Part shown: piece by piece, positions 31,650 through 45,275 of the stretch
Layout of the letters: every line of letters begins with the position of its first letter
Position numbering within the stretch: the first letter of the stretch is position 1
Assembly: GCA_003439945.1 (NCBI GenBank)
Contig: QVRM01000427.1
Location: 165,146-229,145, forward strand
Direction of reading: 5' to 3'
Length of the DNA stretch: 64,000 nucleotides
From: Dermanyssus gallinae
Lineage: Eukaryota; Arthropoda; Arachnida; Mesostigmata; Dermanyssidae
Made by a program: the position numbers and the translations under genes
The notes under the pieces: generated by a model
Database searches by the model: none
What the model saw: only the letters and a program-made list of their open reading frames with translations
Told to the model about the DNA's origin: nothing

Positions 31650-34600
31650 ACTACGTAGTCATACAGTGGCTATGTGAAAACCTGTGTATGTATATGTGTA
31701 CCTAAAATGTCATTCTTTCAGCCAAATGCAGAATATATTTCTAGGCTCAAACGGAATGCGTCTTTCACTAACAGCTGATGAGCGCACACGAGTTCTAAAC
31801 AGAGCGGGGGCGGGTCTAAACGATAAAGTCAGTCTGGTCAATTCACAGCATTGTCAATGAAATAAATAAATCAAATTATATTGTTGTGCGTAATACCTTA
31901 TACAATAGCTTACTTTTAGCTGCTCGTTGTTGGACGTACAGGAAAGTTTAACATTAAATGTCATCATTCATTACAACTTGTTTTACAAAGGTTGCTTTTT
32001 AGTGTAAATATCAGTGAGGGCAAACGGCTTGACCGAGTTAATGCTTGTCATTTCATAGTTCCTCTCGACAGACTTCTCTGTTGAGTCACAGAAGTCTCGA
32101 ATAGAAAGACTGTCTCAAAGACTGGCAAAGACACACAGACCATGTGTTGTAAAAATTTCGATTTCGACAGACTTGCCGGTCGGGTCGCAGCAATTTAGTT
32201 TTGGCATTAAGGGTGTTATCAACATGGTACCCAAGAATATATGTGTGTGTGTTAATGTTAAGTAAGTACATTTGATCGTAGGCTTAGCAACCGCTCTGAC
32301 TTTGGTGCCGTTGATTTCTCTTCAAATGGAGCGTATTTTGGACGCCTTTCACTAACTTTCTGTATTTGGTCAGAGTGGCTGCCAGGCAGGAGAGCAATAG
32401 GTAACTTTAGGACGAACAAGATACTTATAAACTCGAATGTACAATGAAGAGTCATTAGAATGAATTAGCAGAACATGCTATTGACAAGGTGCAATGTAGC
32501 CTCCACAATTTTGGCAACGTTGATGCTAAAATCGAAATCATGCCTTGGTATAATGCGGTCATTAATTTGTAGTCGAAGTCAAGTTCTCTACGCGCCAGAA
32601 GTGTTCATTTGGAGGGTAAAATTCTTGATATTTTTAGAAAACCATCTAGCAACGTCGTCTACAGCTAGCTGCGAAACAGCAAGATAGTCACTTGAGCAAA
32701 CAGGGTAAAAAATAACTGAGATTCATATCTCTCTAGCAATTTTACTTCTTCGAGCGAACAATAGTTCACTTTTTTTTTCCTTCTCTTCTGTAGCAACGAA
32801 ATATACCTCCTTGAGAATAGCATTTTTTGCATCAGACTTCCACAACAGAGTTCATTCTTTTCCGCTGCAAAGAATCGTTCTAGTTATTCTGTTCCGTAAA
32901 TTAATTATACTGCCCTCAGTCATTTCCGACACGTGCCAATTCTCAACTTATTAAACCTTCTAAATATGCATACATGACCAGTAATCATAACGAACAGGTA
33001 AATCTGGCTTTGAGGAACGGAACGGTGACATATAAGCTACTTGGCAGTAAATTGGTCTTCTATACTGGCAGTAATAAATTGTCCATCTTTTATAAAAGTA
33101 TTCTGGTCTCAGATTCTGAGCGTTTTAGACCAGGATTCCAGGCTGTGCAAATACCTGATTTCCATTACTACATGATTGCCGTAGATCTGCCCACAAGGCT
33201 CTTGTTTTTCTCATACGGACGCATAGCAAAATGCACCCGTAAAAGCCCTTTACGAGCTGAATGACGCTCGAAATATCCAAGGCGTGCCTAACTCATTAAA
33301 AATCGTTGCTGGAGTGGCATTCAACTAAGCAAAATGTCGAGCCAATGATCCTTGTAATGGTTTTGTTGTAAGAATTCCTCGTATAGCTTCTTCTGGTCGG
33401 AAAGAATACGTCCATGTGTCGGCAAAATTGAATTCAGCTCATACGCTCGCAAACTAATTAAAAGAGAATTATCGTCAGTTCATTATTAATCCTGCTGCAG
33501 GTTACCCTTATAAATTACTATACTCGTGTCGATGAGCGGAACGTGTTCTGTCTTTGGCTTTTTGCATATTATTAAAACCTCTGAGAGGCTGCTTCTGACG
33601 CACGAACAGCGTTCAACCTAGCATGGCTTAAACACATCCTCATTTCATTTTAATGCAAATGTTTTCAAATGAGAACCCGCCCGTTTCTACTTCACGCTTC
33701 GACAGGGGGCTTCCCTGTTCCTTCGTGAAGGAACATATCGCGACGACTCAGATTGCGTGACACCTTCTTGAATGTGTTCATTTGTGGTAGAAAAAACATT
33801 AATACCACTCGAATGCCCGGCCAAGAGAACTCAGCATAAGCCACTGCACTGTAAGGCGCTGCACATTAAATAAGATCTTATGATTAAACAAATCCATACA
33901 CTACGACGATGGTATGCGTAGATAATGTAATATAAACTGCGCACATCGGTTGTGGTACATTTGTCTACACGTTATAGCTGTACCTAAGGTCTTATACGTT
34001 TATTCAAGACAATCTCCTATATGACATTCTACAAGACGGCGGTACATCAGAACTAGTTTCCTGGCACCGGCAAATTTACTGCACGGTGGTCTTCGAGTTT
34101 ATCTTCTTGTCCCACTAGAGGGAACCCATGATGTCTTCCCTCTCTCTCTCTCGGGTGACTAAGATTGCGATGGCATTCGTTCCTACGTTCTTCACCTTCA
34201 TCTCCAATGAGTCCTCTTCATGCGTAGTTGTATCGTAGTAGTTACTAAAACATTTTGACAAGATTTTGAAAGCTTAAACAATTCACTATGTGACATTAAG
34301 ATACGCAACTGAAGCGCCAGTTAAAATGCTCGATTTTTTTCGGAACAAGGTGATCGACCTAAGCTAGCATACGAACTAATGCACACTGGCATTTGTAACA
34401 AGGTCTTGTATGGGTGATTCACAGAGTATAAGTAATGCGGCAAAAACAAGTTGCCACGCATGCACATCGTGGTGCGCTGCCTTTCGCGTATATTTATTCG
34501 CCCGTTGCTGCGAACAACTGCAACGAGCCGAGTGCGAGTGCAAAACTTCTTCAAAACAATTCACGGCCGTATTTCGTTGAAAATCGTCTTTTGTTCTAAT

Positions 34601-34820
34601 AATAGTAAACATGATGATGCTAATAATAATAATCTCAGCAACTCTCGCTCGCGGTGTGTAGGGGAAACGCCGCCGCTGTCATCGGCTCCATGGATTGAGG
34701 AGCGGGGGTGAGCCTAGGCGGGTACACGTTTAGATCCCACAATTGTAGGGAAACACCGAAATATTGAAAAAATTATATACTTGATTTTAAAAATAATAAT
34801 AATAATAGTAGAATGACCTG
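31650..34820. other. No recognised gene
   Basis: AT-rich intergenic sequence. The longest plus frame (32974-33264, 96 codons) has no motif I recognise. A short (TAA)n run lies near 34620-34635. Confidence 0.45.
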
Positions 34821-35430
34821 ACTTTCAGGTGATGTGGGCCATGACGACAATGGCAAGCGCAGCTAGTGGTGGAATCTTCTTCAATACTTCAGCGCCTTTT
34901 AGGCAGCGGAGTTGTTGGCCTCGTTCTCTTTTACTCTCTACCTCGTCGGGCTACCAATGTCGCCATCGTCGCCTGGCCTCGGCTCGCCTGTTGTTTCCAC
35001 ACACCATGATGACGTTCTCGTCGTCGTCGTCGTCGCACAGTCTCGTCGCAGCTTACTTGCGGCCTATTTTGGCCGTAAATCTACCTATTTTCTCTGAGGA
35101 TTTCATTAGTCGGCTGTCCTTGCCGCGCGGCTCTGTGCTGACGCTAGGGGCGCGCGGGAAGGGGCGCAGTTGGCCTGGCGCCGTGCGCCCCCAGCTGTAT
35201 AGTAGTACTGTGTGTGTCGAAAGCCGGCAAGGATCTAAAGGACAATTTTAGGTCGGAGCAGCAGCAGCAACAACAGCAGCGGAAGCAGCTGATGGCCGTA
35301 CGTTAGATGTGGGGGTTCGTTCAGCGTGCGCGCTCGTTTCCCGGGGGGTCGGGACCCCCCGGGTGTTTGGGCATGTGTGAGTGTACGTGTGCGTTCACAC
35401 GTGCGTGTGTGTTAGGCTAGGGCTACATTT
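34820..35430. other. GC-rich, CpG- and CAG-rich segment
   Basis: Composition shifts sharply from AT-rich flanks. It contains TCG and CAG triplet runs (35018-35036, 35263-35290) and a 140-codon plus frame (34829-35251) without recognisable domains. It could be a promoter/first-exon region of a gene, but nothing proves it. Confidence 0.3.
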
Positions 35431-37029
35431 GACACAATGAAAGGCCGAAAGGCCAACCACCAACGTTAATATAAACGGCCAACCGCCGCCGATCGAAGGA
35501 CGCCGACTTCAGCGCAGACCGGCAGCGCGCTGGTTCCGGGCACTGGTCGCTGACCAAATCTAGTTCGTGACAGAACGCCACCGTTTCGTCGCTCGCGTCT
35601 CTGTGCCCTCTGCCCTGCTGTTGCTTGTCTATCTGTGTCCGGTGTATCTGTCTAAAATCATGGTGCCGGCGCTGAAAGGCGGACCTGATGCGTCCTGCGC
35701 GCGCCTTTCGACCAGATAACAATGCATCCGTTAAAACGGTAATATTCCAGCAGCGAACTCTGCGCGCGACTCACCTTCTTACCTATTCGCCGACGAAAGG
35801 ACAGCAGGCGTGCTTAGGTTGTAGCAAAACGAGAATTCTTTGGAGGAAGCCATAACCGCGACGAGCCACGATCATATTAAGATATCCTCCTATGGTGGCA
35901 TGGCTTTATCATATGATGATGATGACGATGGTGATGATGGTGATGATGATGATGATGATGTCATTGTATTATTAAACTACTCTGTTAGAATCGTTACTTG
36001 GATATTGCATCTTTTAGGACGATCAACTGTCGGTATTTCTGCATTCACTGCGCAGGAACGCGTGCAACAACGGTGCTAAAGTTTGCCTCCTAAAACCCTT
36101 TCAAAGCATTCCAGGCATTCTGAGAGGCTAGAAAAAGATAGTGCTCCAGATCAGCAAAGTCTAACCTTGTTAACGGGTGTACCTATTTCTCTGTGGATGC
36201 TGTATTGTATGCGAACGTTGCAACGCGCAAGAACGTATTACTGCCCACGCATTAAGCTAATGAGGATTTTTAGAGTCAAACCTATGCGAAGTAACACACC
36301 GACATGCTACCGCGTTTCGAAGTAGAGCCGGTTGTTTGCACCCAAAGACGGTCGTCATCCTGGTCGAAAAACGATAACAATATGTCACGCATACAAACCG
36401 GCAGATAAACAAATGTTCTGTTAACAAATATTTGTTTAGGCCTGCCGAGCATATGAGGTTAGAATGTTCTGCGTATGAGCTTAATAATTGGAACAAAAAG
36501 CTTTCAACCCTACAATCGCGATGTACCGTGTGTTAGCATTACCACATGGTACCTCGCCATTAGCGACTTGTCGGTAAAGAGAGTCACTGGGCCTGTTACA
36601 CCTATGGTTTACATCGGGTGCCACTAGAGCCTGCAGAATAGAGTGGGCGCGGTGCCACGTCCTGATCAGTATCGGTGTTGTAAAACCCGCTAGGTTGTAA
36701 TACGTCCCTCCCTTGTTCGCATCTTATTTTCTTTGATTCTTGTCTTGCTCCCCCCGTCTATATATATTAAGCGAAACAAAAAAAAAGATATATCTACTAT
36801 GTATCAATCGCGTGCCAGAGAGGGCTATCATCGCCGAGCTGGCTCAATCCAGTCGTTCCAGTCAAACTGTTTGCACTCAGCACTACCTTGATCGCAACGT
36901 GAATCTCTCCTGAATTGTGCCATCGTTGTCCATCCACCACCACCTTCACCTTATCCAACTAACAGTTTGCCGTCCTCAATTTCAATATACACCGCATTCC
37001 CTCCTTCGATGGACGCGCATGCCTAAACC
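35431..37029. other. No recognised gene; (GAT)n run
   Basis: A GATGATGA-type run lies at 35913-35960. Otherwise unassigned. Confidence 0.45.
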
Positions 37030-37195
37030 TTTTCGGACCGACCCTCAGCCAACATTTAACGTCCACGGGACTGCTTTCGCATTGTTTCGTGAGACGGACC
37101 CCATAAATACAGTTGTGCAACGGTGGGGCTCGAACCCACGCACCTATGTGTCTCCTCCGGTTGCGAGGCGTACGCTATTGCATCACGCTACCGGA
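37030..37195 (-). mobile_element. SINE-A copy, minus strand
   Basis: The reverse complement runs from CCGGTAGCGTGATGC (head) through GGGTTCGAGCCCCACCGTTG (B box) and GCAGTCCCGTGGACGTTAA to a GTCCGAAAAG tail. Its head overlaps a 14-bp inverted repeat, 37147-37160 with 37191-37204. Confidence 0.85.
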
Positions 37196-37264
37196 GGAGA
37201 CACAGACACGCATGCATGTACGAGCATACTTTACACGCTCTTCATACGTGGTCACGGCCTATAC

Positions 37265-37420
37265 ATATTTCAGGGTTATGTTGCTGTTTGCTGTTATTGC
37301 TGCAGTTGTCGTTGTTATTGTTTCAGTTGTTGTTGTCCTTATTTTTGTCGTCGTTGTTGTTTTGTTGTTGTTGTCCTTATTTTCGTCGTCGTTGTTGTTT
37401 TGTTGTCGTCGTCTGAAGTC
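37265..37420. repeat. (GTT/GTC)n triplet-rich stretch
   Basis: Imperfect GTT and GTC triplets, with a ~36-base segment (TTATTTTCGTCGTCGTTG type) repeated in tandem. Confidence 0.8.
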
Positions 37421-37616
37421 AACATTGGCGTCGTTTCCTGATCAGCGTGAGGAAAAGGGCACCCCACGCACTTGAAACAAAAATAATTGCGAGCACTTCA
37501 ATTAAACGGCATTTTGATGACTACATACTTCCTCTTCCGACCTCTGGTAGCGATGTGCCATGCGAAGATCGTTTGTCCACCCATTACCTCCCTCCCGCTA
37601 GCTCCTTTTTATGCAT

Positions 37617-37675
37617 TATACCCCTCTCTCTCTCGCTCTCTCTCCCATCATCTCTCTCTTTCTCTCTCTCTCTCA

Positions 37676-37708
<33 letters not shown>

Positions 37709-37710
37709 CA
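37617..37710. repeat. (CT)n followed by (TA)n
   Basis: A CT-rich run of ~65 bases passes directly into a TA run (37686-37710). Confidence 0.9.
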
Positions 37711-38060
37711 AGTGTCTGCTTTCCGTAGATGCAGACAAACGTATGCCCGCCGAACCCAACGCATGCACAAACGCTAATATGTTTACACACACACACCCAG
37801 ACATCTTCCCCCCCCGGCCCCACCATGGTATCATCACGCTGGTGGCGCTTCTGGTAAAGGGTGTGGTTGCGGCGGTGGTGGTGGTGGCTGTTGTGGGTAG
37901 GTTGCTAAGTTCATGATGAGGACGAGGGTTTTCCCAAAGGCGTGATCCAATCGACGATGAGTTCGTGCAGGCACGTTGGCGCTGCCCAACGTGCCCCGTT
38001 GTCGGCCATCTGTGCTTACTGGCGGGCTGTCGGTGCTAAATGCACCACACGCAATAGTAG
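37711..38060. other. No recognised gene
   Basis: GC-rich, with C runs near 37807-37820 and GTG repeats near 37860-37900. No domain recognised. Confidence 0.4.
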
Positions 38061-38340
38061 AAGAAGGACAGTAGTCGAAGTAGTAAAAGTAGTAGTAGTA
38101 GAAGTACTAGTAACAGTAGTGGTCAGTGATGTAAAACGAAAGTGTACCGCTGGAATATGGTTATATGAATAAAACCCTAATATTAAAAAAAGTAACAGTA
38201 GTGGTGGCAACAACAGCCACAGCAACAACAATAACAACAACAATAGCAGCTGCAACAACAACAACAACAGCAGCTGGAGCAGCAACAACAACAGCTGCTG
38301 CAGGAACAACAACAACAACGGCAGCGCTAGTGGCTGCTAT
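38061..38340. repeat. (GTA)n then (ACA/GCA)n triplet-rich region
   Basis: Imperfect AGTAGT and ACAACA/GCAGCA triplets dominate. Open frames here in several phases are a by-product of stop-poor triplets. Confidence 0.8.
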
Positions 38341-38634
38341 ACTGACCGCATAAGCGCAGCCGCACATTGCATGGCATGCACACGTTACAAACAAAAAGTT
38401 CATTCACAGACCAAGCCACTACCCGCCCGTCGAGTTGAACTACCCATCAGTCTTGATCGATTGGGTCTGATCGGTGGACGATCGGCGGGCCATGCCATCA
38501 TCAGTCTACCCATTGGGAGGAACCCAACCGGGGGTTTGGTGGGTTTGTGAGTCGCATACTAGTCACTGTTTTTTTCTGAGGGACTAATTGGAAAATGCGG
38601 TTCGCACACACGGACGCCACGGCAGGAATGCTCA

Positions 38635-38690
38635 ACTGCAAATGTGGGCCGGTAGTGTGGGGCTCCAACCCACTAAAAACCAGTCATGTC
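38635..38690 (-). mobile_element. SINE-A fragment, minus strand
   Basis: The reverse complement contains GTGGGTTGGAGCCCCACACT followed by CCCACATTTGCAG. This is a mutated B-box region and start of body of SINE-A. Confidence 0.45.
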
Positions 38691-38889
38691 CCCATCCCCA
38701 CACTCAACTACGAACTGCGCAAGCAATACTTCAAACAATTGAGGGGGGGGTGAATAGTAGCACACTAGTCACTGCTAGCTGCCAGTTACGCATGTGCACT
38801 GAGCATTCCCCAGGAACCTCTCCTAACAAACAACAAAATTGCCGCCCAACCACGTAGAATCGTTTCGTCTTTATTTCTGTCTCGCGTGT

Positions 38890-39015
38890 TCTTTTGCTGT
38901 AATTGTAATAGCTGTTGTTGTCGATGTTGTTGTTGTTAAAGTTGTCGTTGTAAGCGGTGGTGGTGGTGGTTGTTGTTGTTGTTGTTGCTGGTGTTGTTAT
39001 TGTTGTTAATGCTGT
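38890..39015. repeat. (GTT)n triplet-rich stretch
   Basis: GTTGTTGTT and GGTGGTGGT runs, interrupted. Confidence 0.8.
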
Positions 39016-39682
39016 GTCCGCTATGTAAATGTCCGACGCGGAGTTAGTACTAAAAGAGTCTACGTATGTCAACACAGACGAATACACAGCGCACTAATTC
39101 TAGCAGTGATTTGTAACTGACAATCGGTTACTTCTCAACGCGATAAATGGAAACCCTTCGGAAAATCCAATCTGTGAGTGATTTGTAAACGGCATAGTAC
39201 GATCATATCTAGTCGAGGGGCAACATAGCGCCCAAAAATTGCTCCGTCTGGAGCGCCACAAGGGCGTCGAGACGCAATATGATGAGTAAGTATTATGCCT
39301 CATCATTGCCCATATTTCCTTATTTATCCCATTGACGTGTTGTGCAACACCAACCGCAAAAATATGTATGCCTTTATGAAGTGCATAGCTGCACACTATG
39401 CCGCAAGCTCGAGGTATGTACGTGCGTCGCTGTACTGCGGCTTCTGCCTGACATTTTCACAACGCTCACTGACAGTTTTGCCCGTTCATTGCCTAGCAAC
39501 ATGTGTATTTTTAATTACTTTTAGTATTATTATTCGCTAAATTAAATCTATATGTAAAAGCTAGCATAAGTTTCCGAGAAATGACCAACTTATCCGTTGG
39601 ACTCAAATTCCAAACGTTGGGTAGGAAGGAACCCGTCAATTTTTTTTTACGAAACTATTGCGCTGACGTGCAGTATCATTAC

Positions 39683-39753
39683 CAAATGGATTGTCTCACT
39701 TAAACTAGGTAGTATGAGCAAATGGATTGCCTCACTTAAACTAGGTAGTATGA
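39683..39753. repeat. 36-bp tandem duplication
   Basis: CAAATGGATTG(T/C)CTCACTTA... to GTATGA is repeated at 39683 and 39719 with two substitutions. Confidence 0.9.
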
Positions 39754-39956
39754 ACGAGGATGCACCATGTGCTAGCAAACGATGAAACGTTGACCGCCGA
39801 CTGAAGCCGCGGGAAATCGCGGAAGGGATGGGTAATAGCTATGGTGGCGCACTACATCACATATTGCTTCAGCGTTTATGTATGGAAAAAACATATAGCA
39901 AAGTGGCTAGCATATGCGCTAACAATTGGCCAATCTGCAACTTGCACCCGTTTTAT

Positions 39957-40017
39957 TCGGAGAACAATCTGGAGCTTCTGAGAACATCATCTCGGAGAAC
40001 AATCTGGAACTTTTGAG
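39957..40017. repeat. 35-bp near-tandem duplication
   Basis: CGGAGAACAATCTGGA(G/A)CTT repeats at 39958 and 39993. Confidence 0.8.
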
Positions 40018-40499
40018 ACAAAATCCGTAGGATTTTTTGGGCCAATTCGTAGCCGCCCGACGAAACCTCGATCCACCACCACTTTACTCCAGAACGGAAA
40101 AATGCAACAGAAGAAAATGGTGTGATTTTCACCTAGTGACATGTAGTGCAGTCACAAAACGTTCAGTTTAGCGCGTGCACCATAATGCGTTTACGCAATA
40201 CGCATCTACGGCGTATCTGGGAACGTAACGACGAGTTCGTGCCCAGATTCGTACCGCCGGTGCAAAACAATCGATGAAAACGTTCGCATGCAGACAACAT
40301 GCGCGCGCAACGATGCTGCACATCGTATCGGCCAGAATCGCCACAATACAGCAGACGCACCGACCCGAAGACATACGCCGAAGGGCATGAAGTCAGCTGT
40401 GTGGAGCGCTTGTGCCGTCTCGTTCACATCCGTTTCGCATCCAGTGCTTTGAAAGCCCTTTGCTCCCCCTCTATCTCGTTTTCTCTCTCCGCTCCCTCG

Positions 40500-40537
<38 letters not shown>

Positions 40538-43500
40538 CTCTCTTTCTTGCATACCCACCACATACTACGTTGCTATTAGTAAGTCTTCTTGGGCAATGGA
40601 GCACGGGGGGTTGAAACGAGCCAGCCTCTACTCATCGACAACATGACCGCGGTTGGTCGTAACCGCCATTTCATGATTTTTGTCTAGGCCTAGCCCGTTT
40701 TCCTGGCCCGCTCGCTGCTTCTTGTTCAGCTGGTGATGTCTAACTTACCCTTTGAGGGCCCAGCGCGATGCGCTCGAGCTGCTGCTGCTGCACCACTGCT
40801 ACTACAACAATGACTGCTCAGCCGGCCGCTGTGTTGTTTTTGCACCAGCTATCCAGGCTCCATTGTCTTCAAAACAAGTTTCCCTTTCATGCGTCTTCAG
40901 CTATTCAGACTAGCCAGGCCACAACTTCTGTGCGCCGTCATGCTTTTGCCACGGCCAACGCGACCAAGGCACCAAAGCTTCGGTCGGTCGGTCGGCCAGG
41001 CGAAACGAGTGCGGGGCTCTGGGGCTCAGCAACCCCATCAGCCCCACCAGAAGCAGCAGCACCAACACCGCTCCACCCGTCGTCGTTGTCGTCCAACGAA
41101 ACACAATGAAACCACGGCCGATTTTTTTATTCTACTGTGTGTGTGTTTCTCCGAACGAACAGCACCTCTTGTTGCTGTATGCTTCTCACCCTCCTCCTGA
41201 TTTCCTCCGTGAAATATTCTCCCACAGTTATTTTTGTTGTCGTTGTTGCTGCTGTTGCGGTCGTTGATGCTATCATCATCGGCTTCGCCGCCGTCAACAG
41301 CGTTTTTCTACGTAATACCCCCTTGATCATCGCTCCCCTACATTCGTCTCCTCCCCCCCCCCCCCCGGCCACCGCCCCTAGATTGACTTTGCCCCTCTCA
41401 ACATCGAGGATAACGGTCCATCCCGGTCATATTCCCTTTCGAACACTGTGCATCTCGACCTTTTCTGCATCTATCTCCGCTTGCGCTGGGTCGTCGTGCG
41501 TTGTCTCTTGTTTTTGTTTTTATCTATTCTAGCGGTCTAGCAAAAGCTTCCTTGCTCTCCAGACTTCTTTCTCCCCTCCTCTTTCTCTTTCTCTCTGTAT
41601 TTCCCATGCTTGTTTTTCTTCTTTTCTCCCTCTATCTGTCTCTGTTACACACTCGCTCGCTCGCCCGTTGTCTGCCTTGTCTGATAATCAAGTGAATTCA
41701 AAAGAAACGCACCGAAGCGCTGCCGTGCGGACACTCTGTTCTCCCCCCCCACAAGAAGGAGAAGGCAGCCTCGCCACTACCCTATATCCCGCTGCACACA
41801 CACACGACTGCTTTCCTCTCTTTAAGGACCTCATCTCTGTCGATTTCTCAACCCGTTATGCCGCGGACGTATGTACGTACGCATGTATGTATAGGCAGAA
41901 GCACCGCTTGGTAATTGGATCAGAGGACGAAGCTGCGGCGGGCGTCGACGGCGGCCCCCGACAACGTGTCGTAGTACGTAGCCCCAGCAGGCGGGTCGGC
42001 AGCTAGCCAGCCTATCTAGCGGCGTGTGGGGGGGGGCGGCGGGAGGCGTTATTGTTTGCAAGACAAACCCCGCTCCCCCGTTCGGCCGCGCATTGCCATC
42101 CGCCGGAGGGGCTGTAGAAGCAGCTGCAGCAGCCGGATCAGCGGCAACGGCCTCGAAAGCAGCCCGCCCAACTTTATTACAATAACAGGCGCGCAAATAC
42201 AGACGTACTATGATGAACCCCTTCAGACGCCTTTGAGCAGGAGTTCCCCGTAACACCGAAGTTCCCGCGACTCGGAGCGCTCCGGAGACGCACACATCGT
42301 GCCACACATCAAGCCCCACACAGTGGTCGCAAGAGCAAGCTGGGAATGTCTGCGAGATGCGGTGTTACGTCTTCGTACGGAGTACCACTGTACACCGACC
42401 GCGATACCCAACGCGACGCAAAAGCCTCACTAAGGCGTGTAAAGCATATGAATAAACCCCCAAATCCCACGCGGAGTCACCACCATCTTCATCATCAGCG
42501 GCAACGGCAGCAGCAGGAGCAAACTAACCAGCTTGCGTGCGCACAATATAACCGGGGTCTCGCGTCAATGCAAAACAGTCGCATCGGGAAAAGAGATGGA
42601 AATGGCGGGGGGAGAGAGAGAAGGGCGCCTGTCGTCGCCTGAAGGTTTCAGACTCCTCAGACTTTGTTCAAGGCAATGGCCGAACATTGAAACTGCAACG
42701 GTGGAGAAACTCTAAGGAGAAAGTATGGAAATGTGCTAAACATAGTCGACAGAGAAAAAGAATCAAAGTTTCTATCCGCTCAGGTCATTTGGCACCGCCC
42801 TCAGGTGGCGGTGTTTATTCTAAGCCCTAAACCCCTAAGACAAACATTGTGTTGCTAACATGCTATGATTTCTACCGCTAGTGTACCACACTACTCTTAG
42901 TACTACCGCCAATGACCGAACCCGCCAACTCGGCCCCGATATCAAACAACAGATAATACCCGATTTGCCGAACTGAAATTTGCTCCTTCTAAGTAGAAAA
43001 AGTGTTGGTCACAGATAGGTAGCTAGATAGGAAAAAGCGGGCAAAAGAAATAAATACGTGGAAAGGATCGGTCCGTTGGATCGAAGCTGCGTTGTTAGCT
43101 GCACAGAATAATAATATGCATACTACCGCCAACAACACTCTGCTTACGATGGGCAAGCAAGAAGACGTTATAGCGACTAATACATTACTACGTGGTAAGT
43201 GCCATGTCGATGTGGACGAACGTTGAATTTGAAATGGCCTCTCTCTCTCTTTAACTTTCTGATTCTCTATTTCGGTGCTGTGTTCCTGAACGGTCGGGCA
43301 CTATGTTCAGCCTGGTCAGGGAAAAACGGTGATTGATCTCAACTTGTGTAAACACTACAATCACGCTAGAGCTGAACAAAATGGCACACTTCCAGACATA
43401 AACTAATATATTCTCTTGAGTTCACGACATATGATATGAATGCATCTATGCCTATGCTATTGACAAGGGCGTGGCAAGAGACACTTTAGAGCCTTTTGAT

Positions 43501-43954
43501 ATTTTGACATGCATCAGTTTAATGTGAGTTTTCTCAATACTGAAGGGAATATCATGACAACAGACGTCACTACACCAAGGACTCGGATCAGTTTTTTTAA
43601 GCAAGAGGATAAACACCGTTGAAGTAATTGTACAGAGTATTGCATTAAGTAAGCGCATCAGTAGAGCTGCACTAGTTAAGGCCCTAACGGATCGCGATTA
43701 ATCGCACCGGCTTTTTTTTGCAACACCACCAACTGTTGCAGTACAGTAGGGAACACGTCACCTAACTCGATAAGTGGACATCTTAATAGGTTTTAATGAG
43801 CATTTTGTGTAATTCAAGTTTTGTCGTAGCAGACAAACTTATTTTGCAGGCTGAGGACTGTGATACGTTTTCGGATTTTGCAGACAATGTAGTCAACGTG
43901 TGAGTCAAGACTCCAAGATATTCAGTGTTGCATGCCATTTGCATGTTATGTTTG
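40018..43954. other. GC-rich low-complexity region, no proven gene
   Basis: Contains (CT)n at about 40485-40550, GCT/CAG triplets near 40775-40800 and 41070, a C run at about 41347-41364 and pyrimidine-rich sequence to 41660. Open frames of 100-160 codons overlap on both strands, as expected in stop-poor sequence. I recognise no domain. From about 42700 composition returns to AT-rich. Confidence 0.4.
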
Positions 43955-43974
43955 ATATATATATATATATATAT
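43955..43974. repeat. (TA)n microsatellite
   Basis: Perfect TA run. Confidence 0.9.
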
Positions 43975-44203
43975 GCGTGCGTATTTGTGTTACACTATTT
44001 AATCTTGCCGCAGCTTGGTCAACTTTAGATTCTTGGTCAACTTTATTCGAGCAATGCAAAGGGTGATATAGACGATTTGCATGCATTCGAGCTTGTATTC
44101 TCCCAGACGAGTGTGTGTTCATCAAACGTTGCTGCTCTTAATAATTGACCTAATAGCTGTGCATCTTAAAATAAGGTAAAAAGAGCGCCAGTAAATAGCC
44201 AAG

Positions 44204-44262
44204 CCGTGCATTCTGCTAGCGCGGTGCATTCATAAGTCACTAGTCCGAAGGAATCTGCGTTA
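44204..44262 (+). mobile_element. SINE-A fragment (head only)
   Basis: GCTAGCGCGGTGCATTCATAAG followed by AGTCCGAAGGAATCTGCG aligns with the tRNA-like head of SINE-A. The B box and body are missing. Confidence 0.4.
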
Positions 44263-44412
44263 GTGCTCTTCCGTTCTCAAGTATACTGCAATCGAATTCA
44301 AGTTGCCTAATAGCTATCTTCTTGTGAAAACTTGGTAAACGTCTTTCGTCTAAAAATTTAAAAGATTGTCGCAGCGCTTTGCCATGACTTCTCAGGGACC
44401 ATGTTTCATTCG

Positions 44413-44447
<35 letters not shown>
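44413..44447. repeat. (TA)n microsatellite
   Basis: TA run with one AAA interruption near its start. Confidence 0.9.
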
Positions 44448-44450
<3 letters not shown>

Positions 44451-45149
44451 GACGCATAAAAGTACAATGCATATTACAGTCTACAATGCGATGAAAACTA
44501 AAGTCCAATATGTTATGCTTGTGCATGAGAGTTATCGTGCTGCATTCGGCATTTTTTTTTAATGAAAACATGTAATTAATTAGTTAAGTTGCCTATACGC
44601 GCTGTGTAGCCGGTTTGGAAAAGCAGTGGGCGACCCGGAAACATGGAAGAACTTCATCTCCCTGCCTTAAGCATGCAGGAAAAGCATTGTCCTAAACCTA
44701 AGGCACAATATGAAGGATTTATGATAAATGAATTGTACACGTACACACGCATGTATAAATAAAAGTAACTGTCGAATCGAAGATTCGACTCAGTCTACAG
44801 AGGTCGACACAGATGCATACAACTTTGCTCATAAAGCAAGCCTTCTAGCATACCTCACAAATAGAATCAAAGCTAACAATTTCTGCGGGCGGACTGATGA
44901 AATCGATTGATTGCCTGTAGGTCAGGATACTCAGCACTAAAAATAGTTCTCTCAAGCCAATAGACTCGTATTTCCTGACTGCGCGCTGTAGCAAAGCTAT
45001 TGTGTTGTGTACCTTTGAAATTCTACCTTCCCGCCCACACAGTGGATGACAAAGGTCGAATTGAGGCTTACATTTGGTTAGAGTTGACGACGGGACAAGC
45101 TCGACTTAGCTAATGCATGACACGATTTGAGTGGATATGAGCCCACAGC
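44448..45149. other. No recognised gene
   Basis: AT-rich, no domain or repeat recognised. Confidence 0.45.
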
Positions 45150-45275
45150 GGCATCACCGAGCTGTTGTTGTCGTTGGTGTTATTGTTGGTGTTGGTGTTG
45201 TTGTTGTTGTTGCTGTTGTTGTTCCTGTTGTCGTTGTTGTTGCTGTTGTTGTTGCTGCCCGCAGGTGCTGCTACA
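45150..45275. repeat. (GTT)n triplet-rich stretch
   Basis: GTT triplets with GCT and GTC variants. The long frames here on both strands read homopolymers (Asn, Val, Cys, Leu) and are not evidence of a gene. Confidence 0.85.

Noticed and set aside
32974..33264. 96-codon open frame as a host gene
   Set aside because: No recognisable domain, no splice context and no paralogue in the window. Left unassigned.
38016..38403. Leu-, Val- and Thr/Ala-rich frames
   Set aside because: Translations of triplet repeats, not proteins with sequence complexity.
41831..42319. 162-codon minus-strand frame
   Set aside because: Stop-poor GC-rich sequence with Ala-rich content and no recognisable domain. Not enough to call a gene.
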